Origin: Bog-159 sp049511415
Lineage (GTDB): Bacteria; Acidobacteriota; Terriglobia; Bryobacterales; Bryobacteraceae
Assembly (NCBI GenBank): GCA_049511415.1
Contig: JBEKYC010000012.1
Location: 1 to 64,000, forward strand
Reading direction: 5' to 3'
Length of the DNA: 64,000 nt
The notes beneath the pieces were generated by a model. The model was not told where the DNA came from, searched no databases, and saw only the letters and a list, made by a program, of their open reading frames with translations. This document shows, piece by piece, positions 26,509 to 34,900 of this stretch (positions are counted from its first letter, which is position 1; the number at the start of each line of letters is the position of its first letter). Position numbers and translations under genes: made by a program.

Positions 26509-28406
26509 GAACAGGCGAACGCGACGGGCATTCGGTTGGTGATGAAGATTTTCCCCCAGAGTTGCAGATTCAGCAAACGCCAGATGCGGTCGGTGGCGTC
26601 TTCGCGGCCGCTCTTGTGGCGGGACAGCAGACCGTTCAGGTAAGTGAAATCGATGTATGGCGCCAGCAGGCCGTCGCGGTCCCGGAGTTGGGCGAACAAA
26701 GTGTCGGCCTCCGGTTCCATCAGCCACTGCCGGAGCGGTGTGGGGAAGCCCATCTTTTTGCGGTAGACGATTTCACGCGGAAGCATGTTTTCCACGGCCC
26801 GCTTGAGAATGTACTTGCCGACTGCGCCGCGCAGCCTCAGGCGATCGGGCACGGTGGCGGCGAATTCCACGAACTGGTGATCCAGGAACGGCACACGGCT
26901 TTCGATCGAGCAAGCCATGCTCATCTGGTCCTGCTTCATGAGCAACTCGACCAGGTAGGTCTTTTGGTCGGCGTAGAGCATGCGGGACAGTGTGTCAGTG
27001 TTCGGCCGGGCGTTCCAATAGTGCAGATACGCGTCGTAGGTTGCCCCGAGCGGCGCTTGCAAGAGATGCTGCTGCTCCTCGCGGGAGAAAGCGGCGTAGA
27101 AATTATCGAGATAGAGGGCTTCCAGCTTCTCGCCACGCCCCAACACGGAATGCTGCAGCTTACGGCGGATATCGCCGGATAGCAGGCGTGATCCGGCGAT
27201 GCCGGCGCGCAACGCATCACGCAGCCGACGCGGCGCGAGGCGATAAGCCGCCAACAACCGCAGGTTAAGAAGATACGTGCGATAGCGCGCGTAACCGGCA
27301 AATAACTCGTCGCTGCCTTCGCCGGTCAGCACCACTTTGACCTGTTCGGCGGCCAGTTTAGAGACGAAATAAAGAGACACGCTGGAAGGCCAACTGATCG
27401 GCTCATCTTCATGCCAAATGAGATTCGGCAGGGCGTTGAAAAAATCGTCTTTGCCGATGACGACCTCGTGATGCTCGGTGCCGATCTCGTGGGCGACCTG
27501 CCGGGCATAGGCGAGTTCGCTGAACTCCTCCTCGCGATAGCCCACCGCAAAGGTTTTCACCGGCCTATCGGACATGGGTTTCATCAACGCCGCGATGGCG
27601 CTCGAATCCACGCCGCCGGAGAGAAACATGCCGAGAGGCACGTCACTCATCAGGCGGGTGCGGACCGCGTCTTCGAGGCGAGTGCGGCATTCCGCGATCC
27701 AGGATTGGTCATCGCGCTTTTCCGATGCGGCGGGGCAGGGAACTTCCCAGTACTGGCGGACCTGAAGTTCGGCCAGTGATAGCAGCAGCCAATGGCCCGG
27801 CATCAATTTGCGAATGCCCGAGAAAAGCGTCTGCTCTCCGGAACAATAGCCGAAGTTGAGATACTCCGAGAGCAGCGATTGTTCGAACCGAGGAGAGATC
27901 TCGGGATGCGCCAGGAGCGCCTTGATTTCGGATGCGAAGGCGAACAGGCGGCCATCCCAATAGTAATAGAACGGCTTCTTGCCGAGACGGTCGCGGGCGC
28001 AGAACAGCGAACGCGCTTGCGCGTCCCAGATGGCGAACGAGAACATGCCGCGGAAGCGGCTCACGCAATCTGGCCCATACTGCTCGTAGGCGTGCAGGAT
28101 GGTTTCGGTATCGCAGCGGGTACGGTATTCGTGGCCGGCTTTTTCGAGTACGGGACGCAAATCGGCGTGGTTGAATATTTCGCCGTTGTAAGTGATGTGC
28201 AGCGAGCCATCTTCGTTGGACATGGGCTGATGGCCATCCCGGACATCAATAATACTCAGGCGGCGATGGCCCAAGGCGGCGAACGTATCACGGTAGTAGC
28301 CGGAAGCGTCGGGGCCACGGTGCTGGATGGCATCGGTCATGCGGACGAGCACGGATTCCGGCGAGGAGCCGGGGGCGCGGGTTATATATCCTGCGATGCC
28401 ACACAT
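26505..28406 (-). CDS. asnB: Glutamine-hydrolysing asparagine synthase-like amidotransferase
   Basis: A 633-residue two-domain enzyme. The N-terminal Ntn glutaminase domain carries the nucleophile Cys2 (MCGIAGY) and RGPDASG, NGEIFN and the CDTET motif. The synthetase domain has the ATP pyrophosphatase loop SGGVDSSA (263-270). In polysaccharide loci such enzymes are thought to amidate uronic acids rather than make free asparagine. Here it is coupled by ATGA to a polysaccharide lyase and lies in a locus with a uronate-forming dehydrogenase, which supports that view. The family is certain; the acceptor is inferred. Confidence 0.93.
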   Translation of the reverse strand: MCGIAGYITRAPGSSPESVLVRMTDAIQHRGPDASGYYRDTFAALGHRRLSIIDVRDGHQPMSNEDGSLHITYNGEIFNHADLRPVLEKAGHEYRTRCDTETILHAYEQYGPDCVSRFRGMFSFAIWDAQARSLFCARDRLGKKPFYYYWDGRLFAFASEIKALLAHPEISPRFEQSLLSEYLNFGYCSGEQTLFSGIRKLMPGHWLLLSLAELQVRQYWEVPCPAASEKRDDQSWIAECRTRLEDAVRTRLMSDVPLGMFLSGGVDSSAIAALMKPMSDRPVKTFAVGYREEEFSELAYARQVAHEIGTEHHEVVIGKDDFFNALPNLIWHEDEPISWPSSVSLYFVSKLAAEQVKVVLTGEGSDELFAGYARYRTYLLNLRLLAAYRLAPRRLRDALRAGIAGSRLLSGDIRRKLQHSVLGRGEKLEALYLDNFYAAFSREEQQHLLQAPLGATYDAYLHYWNARPNTDTLSRMLYADQKTYLVELLMKQDQMSMACSIESRVPFLDHQFVEFAATVPDRLRLRGAVGKYILKRAVENMLPREIVYRKKMGFPTPLRQWLMEPEADTLFAQLRDRDGLLAPYIDFTYLNGLLSRHKSGREDATDRIWRLLNLQLWGKIFITNRMPVAFACS

Positions 28407-28436
28407 CTATTTTGAATTTTTACATAAAGCCATGGT

Positions 28437-28456
28437 GGGCGGGGCTCAAGCCGCCC
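28437..28456. repeat. GC-rich hairpin between methyltransferase and asnB
   Basis: GGGCGG at 28437-28442 pairs with CCGCCC at 28451-28456 around an 8-base loop. An alternative fold pairs GGCT with AGCC. It occupies most of the 52-bp gap between the two minus-strand genes. It has no U tract, so it may be an mRNA-processing or intercistronic repeat rather than a simple terminator. Confidence 0.45.
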
Positions 28457-28458
28457 TC

Positions 28459-29292
28459 CTAGCGCTTTCTGGCGATCATGTAGACGATGTCGTAGAGGTT
28501 TGAATAGAAGCTCCAGTGCAACAGGCCAGCCGTCCGCAGTTTCCGGTAGAGATCCGGCATGCCGTGTTTCAGCGAGAGCACCAGGTAGGCTACCGTGTCG
28601 GCGCTGCGGTAACAACCTGCATAGCCGGTGTAGCACACCTCGAAACCGTATTTCGCCAAGAGCAGCCGCAAAGTCTTTTTGGAGAAATAGTGCAAGTGGC
28701 TCGGCGGATGGATCTGCCGCCACTTGGCTTTCCTCCATCGGGCCAGAAGGCTGCCGATGTCGCCCGTGGTCAGCGCCAGCAGGCCTCCCGGTTGCAGATG
28801 CGCCGCGATTTTCTCGATGTATTCCGCCGGCTGTGCCAGATGCTCGACGGTGTCCCACATGCACACGACATCCAACGGGCCCGCGAGCGGATAATCGAGA
28901 AAATCGCCGGCGACTACATCCCGCGCGTGAGCCGCCGCCTCGCGCGATAGATCGATGCCGCTCACCTGCTGAAACTGGCTCCGAGCGATATCCAAAAAGA
29001 ATCCGTGGGCTGCGCCGATCTCGAAGAGCCGCCCGCGGCGCTCCGAGGGCACAAAGCGCAGCAGAGTGCGCAGGCGAAGCTGGAACTGCCGAACCAGCAC
29101 GGCGCGGTCACCTACATAGTCGCGGTATTCCTGGCCGCGAAAATACGGCGCGCCGTAAATCCGTTCCAATTCTTCACGCGACAACGCGATATCGGCGGTA
29201 ACAAAGCCGCAACCTGTGCACTGGAGCAAGGCCGGTATGGCGGCAGGCTGATACGGGCATCCGCAAATCAGGCACGGCCAGTCAAGCGTCAC
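28459..29292 (-). CDS. SAM-dependent methyltransferase with N-terminal zinc ribbon
   Basis: A 277-residue class I methyltransferase. Four Cys (C7, C10, C25, C28: CLIC and CTGC) form a probable zinc ribbon typical of sugar C- or O-methyltransferases in surface-glycan loci. The SAM-binding loop is LFEIGAAHGFFLDIA (about 89-103), with VVCMWDTVEHL as motif 4 and LQPGGLLALTTGD following. The start is a GTG that overlaps the TGA of the upstream sulfotransferase gene as GTGA (29289-29292), so the two are coupled. The substrate is probably a nucleotide sugar or the growing chain. Confidence 0.88.
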   Translation of the reverse strand: MTLDWPCLICGCPYQPAAIPALLQCTGCGFVTADIALSREELERIYGAPYFRGQEYRDYVGDRAVLVRQFQLRLRTLLRFVPSERRGRLFEIGAAHGFFLDIARSQFQQVSGIDLSREAAAHARDVVAGDFLDYPLAGPLDVVCMWDTVEHLAQPAEYIEKIAAHLQPGGLLALTTGDIGSLLARWRKAKWRQIHPPSHLHYFSKKTLRLLLAKYGFEVCYTGYAGCYRSADTVAYLVLSLKHGMPDLYRKLRTAGLLHWSFYSNLYDIVYMIARKR

Positions 29293-30524
29293 TGGCCGTT
29301 AACGTCCCGGATCACGCGCGACCAAAATTCCCGCGACGTAATACCTCGCCGGTATGGAGAGCTGGCCACCCGTTCCGGCGCGACGGTGAACGATGTGGCA
29401 TGGTCGATCCAATGCTCGTGGAATCCCAGGCGGCGTGGTTCCGCGAGCGATACCGTAACGTAATATAGACCGCGCGGCAGTTCGCATTGCAAAATGAAGG
29501 CTGCCTGGCTGTCTTGACCGGCTTCATAGTAAAGCTCCAGGTTCTCGTGGGCTGTGCTGGAACCCCACACCAGATGACCCAGGGCGTCATTCACCTGCAC
29601 ACCCAAGGTGAGCTCAGCGATGGGCGCACGAGTTCTAAAATCAACGGCGATCTCCAGCATCTTGGAAGACTCGTCCGGACGCCAGGCAGCAGATACCGAT
29701 TGAATGATGGCTCGCCGGTCCATTTTGTGCGGATGCACAAAAGGGACGAATCGGTTCCGTTCGACGCAGCCGGCGCGCTCCGATTCCGCGTTCGCCTCGT
29801 GGGCTTTGAAAAGCTCCCGCGCGTATTGGTACAGTTCCAGATCGAGCTGGTTGCGCTGGTGCAGGATATCCATAGTTACCGGATCTATCTCGTCGAGCCG
29901 GGTTTCCGAACGACTGCGATTATTATGCGGGATGAGATCCGGACAGCGCCAACCCAGTTCCTTACAAAGCAGACGGGCCGACCGCCCGAAATCCTCGCAG
30001 ATACCCACGAAATCGAATGCTGCCAGGTTGTCTTTCGCCAACGCCAAAATCGCGGATGATCCGCCAGGGTAAACGGGACAATCGAAACCGACACCCGCAA
30101 AGTGACACGTGTAAGGATTGTGCACGATGGCCGGGCTGTCGATGAAGTAGCGCACGAAATCGCTGAATGACAGCTCGTGGGCTTTTGAAGTTACGGGGTT
30201 ATGTTCGTCCGCGGCGCGCCAGAAGGTATAAGCCGAGAAAATCCGGCGGATGGGATCGCGCAACAGTGTCATGCTATACCGGCTCCGGCAGAACCCAGCC
30301 TGAGTCAAGAGGCTGAAATGGCCCGTGATGAGTTGGTACTGCTCGAAATGCATGGGGGTCAACATGCGGACCTTGGGCTCCTCCAGGTGCGGGCTAATCC
30401 GGGAAGGCTCCAGATTGTTACCGCAAATGGCGAGCAGAGAATTCCCTCCGGTCTTCGGAATATGATTGAAAATGTACTGGGATGGTAAACTGAGTCTACG
30501 CGATGTCCAACCGCCTGATACCAT
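29289..30524 (-). CDS. Sulfotransferase fused to a Wzt C-terminal-like glycan-binding domain
   Basis: A 411-residue protein in two parts. Residues 15-245 form a PAPS-dependent sulfotransferase: 5'-phosphosulfate loop HIPKTGGNSL (21-30) and 3'-phosphate motif LLRDPIRRIFSAY (87-99). Residues about 285-382 form a beta-sandwich closely resembling the Wzt C-terminal domain (Wzt_C): LTLGVQVNDALGHLVWGSSTA, then a hydrophobic strand, then LPRGLYYVTVSLAEP and HATSFTV. In ABC-exported O-antigens that domain recognises the modified chain end. Here it could guide terminal sulfation. The only usable start before the sulfate loop is the ATG at 30524, which overlaps the ATG of the divergent ligase gene (30523). 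Confidence 0.85.
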   Translation of the reverse strand: MVSGGWTSRRLSLPSQYIFNHIPKTGGNSLLAICGNNLEPSRISPHLEEPKVRMLTPMHFEQYQLITGHFSLLTQAGFCRSRYSMTLLRDPIRRIFSAYTFWRAADEHNPVTSKAHELSFSDFVRYFIDSPAIVHNPYTCHFAGVGFDCPVYPGGSSAILALAKDNLAAFDFVGICEDFGRSARLLCKELGWRCPDLIPHNNRSRSETRLDEIDPVTMDILHQRNQLDLELYQYARELFKAHEANAESERAGCVERNRFVPFVHPHKMDRRAIIQSVSAAWRPDESSKMLEIAVDFRTRAPIAELTLGVQVNDALGHLVWGSSTAHENLELYYEAGQDSQAAFILQCELPRGLYYVTVSLAEPRRLGFHEHWIDHATSFTVAPERVASSPYRRGITSREFWSRVIRDVNGQ

Positions 30525-31968
30525 GATTCCGACCGATCGACGGCCGCGCGGCGGCGCTACTTATGCCGGTCCGGCCCCTCCCCCAAAACCGGCTGGTAAG
30601 TCTCCGGCTCATCCGGCATTTTACCTCACAATGGCTTTCGTCTTTGTGGTGTATGCGCGATTTCCAGAGATTTTGGACATGGTTACGGGGTCCGCGCTGC
30701 ACCTGGCCCGGTTCCTGATGGTCCTGGCGCTTTTGGCCACACTGTTATTTGGGGGAGCCATACGCGCGGTTTTCTCCAAAATCGGTATGGGCATGCTGGC
30801 ATTCACCGCATGGATGTGTATCTGCGTTCCATTCAGCGTCTGGCGCGGCGGCAGCGCGCGCGCGCTGCGGGATTTCTGGGTCCTTTCGCTTTTCTCTTTT
30901 GTGATCATAGCTGCCTCGGTGCAGGGACTGGACCAATGCCGCCGCATGATGTATACACTGGCAGCCGCCACCGCGTTAATCGAACTTTTCACAATCCTGA
31001 TCGGCCGCGTTCAGGCTGGCCGCATGGCATTATTGGGCGGCACGCTGGGAAATGCAAATTACCTGGCGATGATGCTGCTGATGGGTATGCCGTTTTGCCT
31101 TCTGGTGCTGCGGACGAAACCCGGCCTGTCGGTGCTCAAATTCGCCTGTCTGCTCACTCTTCTGGCAATCCCGGTGACGGTAGCGGGGACTGGCTCGCGT
31201 GGCGGTCTGGTAGCTTTGGGGATTATGTTCCTGCTGTATTTCCTCCCGCTGCCGGCCGGGCAGAAACTGGCCGCAGGCATGGTCGCCTTGATTCTCGCGG
31301 TGGTTGCCATTACCTGGTCAGCGCGGAGTGCGCTGGAGCGATACAAGACCATTTTCGTGGATTCCAGTGATGCACATTTGTCCGATTCCGAAAGATCGGC
31401 GATGGACTCCAGTGGGTTGCGCCGGGAGCTTTTACTGTCGAGCCTGCAGTTGACCATGCGACATCCCCTGCTTGGGGTCGGGCCCGGAATGTTCGCGGTG
31501 GCCAACGCGGATTACATGCAGGAAATCAAGGGACAGCCCAGCTGGAACGCCTGGCACGAAACGCATAATACATTCACCCAGCTATCTTGCGAAGATGGCC
31601 TGCCTGGCTTGTTTCTCTACTGTTTGACACTACTCTTTTGTTTTCATGAGGTGTTTTCGGCCGCGCGGCGCGCGCGTAACAATCCCGCTTTGGCTGCCGT
31701 AGGGCCGATGGCTTTTTCGCTGCGCCTGGCGCTGATCGCATTCACCGTGACGGCCATCTTTGCGAGCAATGCCTATGCCTATTACTTTCCCATGCTGGCG
31801 GGCGTATGCGTGGCGTTTGAACGAGCGGTGGCGGCGCAGTTAGCGTTGGCGCCCACAAGCACAAAGCCGCCGGAGGCGCCACCGCGACGACAGGCTTTCG
31901 CCCCGAAGCGGTCGCGTACGCCACACGGCATCAACGCGTTGGCATGGAAAAACGGGCGATCCGTTTAG
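30523..31968 (+). CDS. O-antigen ligase/polymerase (WaaL/Wzy-like) membrane protein
   Basis: A 481-residue polytopic inner-membrane protein with about 11 helices. The large periplasmic loop holds ERYKTIFVDSSDAHLSDSERSAMDSSGLRRELLLSSLQLTMRHP-type sequence and the GVGPGMF plus WHETHNTF motifs of the Wzy_C/O-antigen ligase family. It would polymerise or ligate undecaprenyl-linked glycan on the periplasmic side. The ATG at 30523 is chosen over 30466, which would overlap the divergent gene further, and over 30631, which would cut into the conserved PAFYLTMAFVF entry helix. The next gene begins 9 bp downstream. Confidence 0.85.
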   Translation: MIPTDRRPRGGATYAGPAPPPKPAGKSPAHPAFYLTMAFVFVVYARFPEILDMVTGSALHLARFLMVLALLATLLFGGAIRAVFSKIGMGMLAFTAWMCICVPFSVWRGGSARALRDFWVLSLFSFVIIAASVQGLDQCRRMMYTLAAATALIELFTILIGRVQAGRMALLGGTLGNANYLAMMLLMGMPFCLLVLRTKPGLSVLKFACLLTLLAIPVTVAGTGSRGGLVALGIMFLLYFLPLPAGQKLAAGMVALILAVVAITWSARSALERYKTIFVDSSDAHLSDSERSAMDSSGLRRELLLSSLQLTMRHPLLGVGPGMFAVANADYMQEIKGQPSWNAWHETHNTFTQLSCEDGLPGLFLYCLTLLFCFHEVFSAARRARNNPALAAVGPMAFSLRLALIAFTVTAIFASNAYAYYFPMLAGVCVAFERAVAAQLALAPTSTKPPEAPPRRQAFAPKRSRTPHGINALAWKNGRSV

Positions 31969-31977
31969 TATCCACAG

Positions 31978-34900
31978 GTGGGCGCAACCAAGACATTGCG
32001 TTTCTGTTCGTATGGACTGGTGCTATTGGTTGCCGCCGGGGAGCGGGGCTTTGGCGCGATCGCGGACGTGCGTGTAAACGGTGTCACGGCCACGCAAGCG
32101 ATTATCAGTTACACGGCGCCCGATCAAAATCCATGCACGATCCAAGTGAGCGAGAATGCGTCGTTGGCGCCTCTGGTCCACGACGTTGATCCGGCTATCT
32201 TCGCAGGCTCCGACCAAGACAATCGCCCCGGTAACATGACGGGCGGGACTGCCCGTGTGGCAGTCATCGGCAAGCGTTCGGCGGAGCTGGCTACGGCTGG
32301 AACTTATGCCGGCGTGCGGCACTTTTCGCGCGCCCTCGAAGCCTTCACGGCCCACTACGCAAGTATCGCCTGCGGTTCGGACACTGCTACGTTTACGTTC
32401 AGCACGTCAAACATCCCTTTGGGCAATACCTATGGCGATCCATGGCTGCAAGATCCAGCGCATCCAGGCGATCAGCCGTGGCCGGAAGCGGTTGGAGGCG
32501 TCCAGCCGGAATCATTCATCGATCCTCTTACGGGAGTTTTGCTGCAGCGTATTGGAACCCGGGGGCAGAACTGGGGCTATTGGGCCCACATGCCTTTCGG
32601 GACGGCTTACAACCAAGGTCAACTACCTTGTGATTCCGGAGGGCCGTGGAGCAACCCCTGCAGCGTTCTCGCCGACGACGGGGCGTCGTCATCAGCAGCC
32701 AACAGTACCGCCTGGTTGGTGATCCGGGCTCCACTGGCCAACGGCAACGCTTGGAATGCCGGATATGGAAGCTGGGACTATGGGCAAGGTTGGACTTTGG
32801 ATCAACTGGCGGTGAACATCAAGGGCTATGTGAACTCGACAACCGCCGGCAACCGTCAGATGGATGTTTGTCTGTCTCTGAACGGCGGCGCATCTTGCGC
32901 CAGCCAGATCCAGACCCTGACGCTCGGCTCTAAAGCCAGCAGCGCGGCACAAACCGTGGGGCAAGCCGACACATCACAGTTCGGCATTCTCCCCTGGCTG
33001 CTAGATACCAATCCGCGATTTAACGTACAGGAATCGTCGCCGCATTCAGGCAGAGCCGATGTTTCCTTGCACGATATACGCAGTCCGGCGGGACACCCGC
33101 CGACCCCGCAAGCGGTCCTTTCCTGGACCAGCGGCCTCCCGTTCAGTCTCTACTGGAATTCCGGCGGCAGTGGACGCGTCCGGGTATCGGCCAATGACGA
33201 TGCATGCAGTACACCACCGTCAACCACAACTTCGCAGGAATTCACGATCTCGTCGTTTCTGGACGGCACCCACCTGCTGGTGGCGGGTACGCCGCCCACT
33301 GGAAATAATCTATATTGGTGCGCGAACAATTTCGCGATCATGGTGCGGCGGCACCAGGCGCCGACCGATGGCTCGACCGCATATCTGCAATACGCGGAGA
33401 TGGCGGCGGTCGAAAGCACTTCACCCACCTATCCGGATAACGGCGCCGGCACGGCCTGTTTCAATAAACTGGTCGCCGGCGGGTTCTTCTGTTTGTATGG
33501 CGGCCTTTATTGGATCAATCCGGCGAATGGCACGAGTGTCTACTACGGCTATATGATCGCGCCCAGCAGCAGGGTCGCGAACCCATGGGGCACGATCGGA
33601 ACAATTCCGGCAGGTGAGTCCGCGGTTATCGATCAGACTCAGGACAACTTCACTTTTTACAACATCGGCTTCGACCCAGCCGGCGGCGGTCCACTGGTGG
33701 TGCGAGGGGTCTTCAATCCAGCGTCCATTCAGCAACCGGCCACGCCGTACGCCAATGGGTCGCAGATCGGCAATGCCGCCGTCAAAACCGCGAACACTTA
33801 CTCCATCAGTTTCACCAATGGGCTCGCATTTACCAATTTGACTCCACAGGTGACTGCCGCCAGCAGCGTGGCGGCCCAGATGGCCGCATTCGATCCGACG
33901 TTTCAGGCCGCTTATTTCAAGACCGGACCCAACGGGTGGAATTGCGCTCCGGCCGCCATGTCCGCCGGCGTCTTTTATTTCGACTGCCTGTCGCTGGGCG
34001 GCGACAGCCCGGCGTGGATATTCGCCTTCTCGCCGGGCGATGGCGATCCAACGCACGCCGGGCAGCCAGGCGGTCCACGAATCATCGGCGCGGTCAATAG
34101 CTTCAATACGCCGAACGGACCGGTGGCCGCGACTCAGACTGCCGCCACGGGGCGCAGTCTGCACGCAGTTTCGGAGACCGGCGAGACCGGGTGGGTGCAG
34201 TTGCAAATGAATCCCTATCCACCCATCAGCACTTCCAGTATTTCGAACATCCCCGCCAGCAGTTCCACATGTTCCAGCCTCGGCATTCCGGGCGGCGGCG
34301 AATGCATACAGATCAACATCAACAGCGCGTCTGGCGGCGGCGCGACCGGATATGAGCCCTATCTGGCGGGTTCGTTTCGGCAGTTTCAATTTACGGGAGC
34401 TCCCGGGGAGTTGCGCACGACGCAGCCAGGCGACACCGCCTGCGTCGCCGCGAGCACCGTGGCGAACTGCAATTGGCCTAGCCGCGCGAATGAACTGATG
34501 ACGCTGTTGCAAAAAAACGCCGGCGGCCAATGGATCTTCCGCCGCAGTGCTTACGGCGCTCAACTGGCCGTCCCCCAGGGTCCGGTCACCTTATGGTGGA
34601 TGAGTGTGCAATCGAGCATCCCTCCCGGAGGCACGACCGCCAACGCTTCACTGGCAGCATACTGGAGCCCGGTGAATGGCTGCGGCGGCGCACCCGATCC
34701 ACATGGGAACTGCCTGCTGCAGGATACGAATAACACCAGCGGCCACGGCGAGTGGCGCGACGGCGGCGAGGCCGTGGCGACGAATGTGCCGGCATGGAGC
34801 CGTCCCATTTACGGCTGGCCGACCGATTACCAAACCGCTGTAGGATCAGTTCCCGGAATTCTGGGGCTGCCGTTCGGCAATGTGACGCCTAACCAGGCAG

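Noticed and set aside
26509..26727. 73-residue N-terminal extension of the lyase
   Set aside because: It overlaps conserved asnB sequence; the ATGA-coupled start at 26508 is clearly better.
33421..34563. 380-codon minus-strand frame opposite the large secreted protein
   Set aside because: The plus-strand gene is continuous and has secreted-protein composition; the reverse frame is a by-product of high GC.
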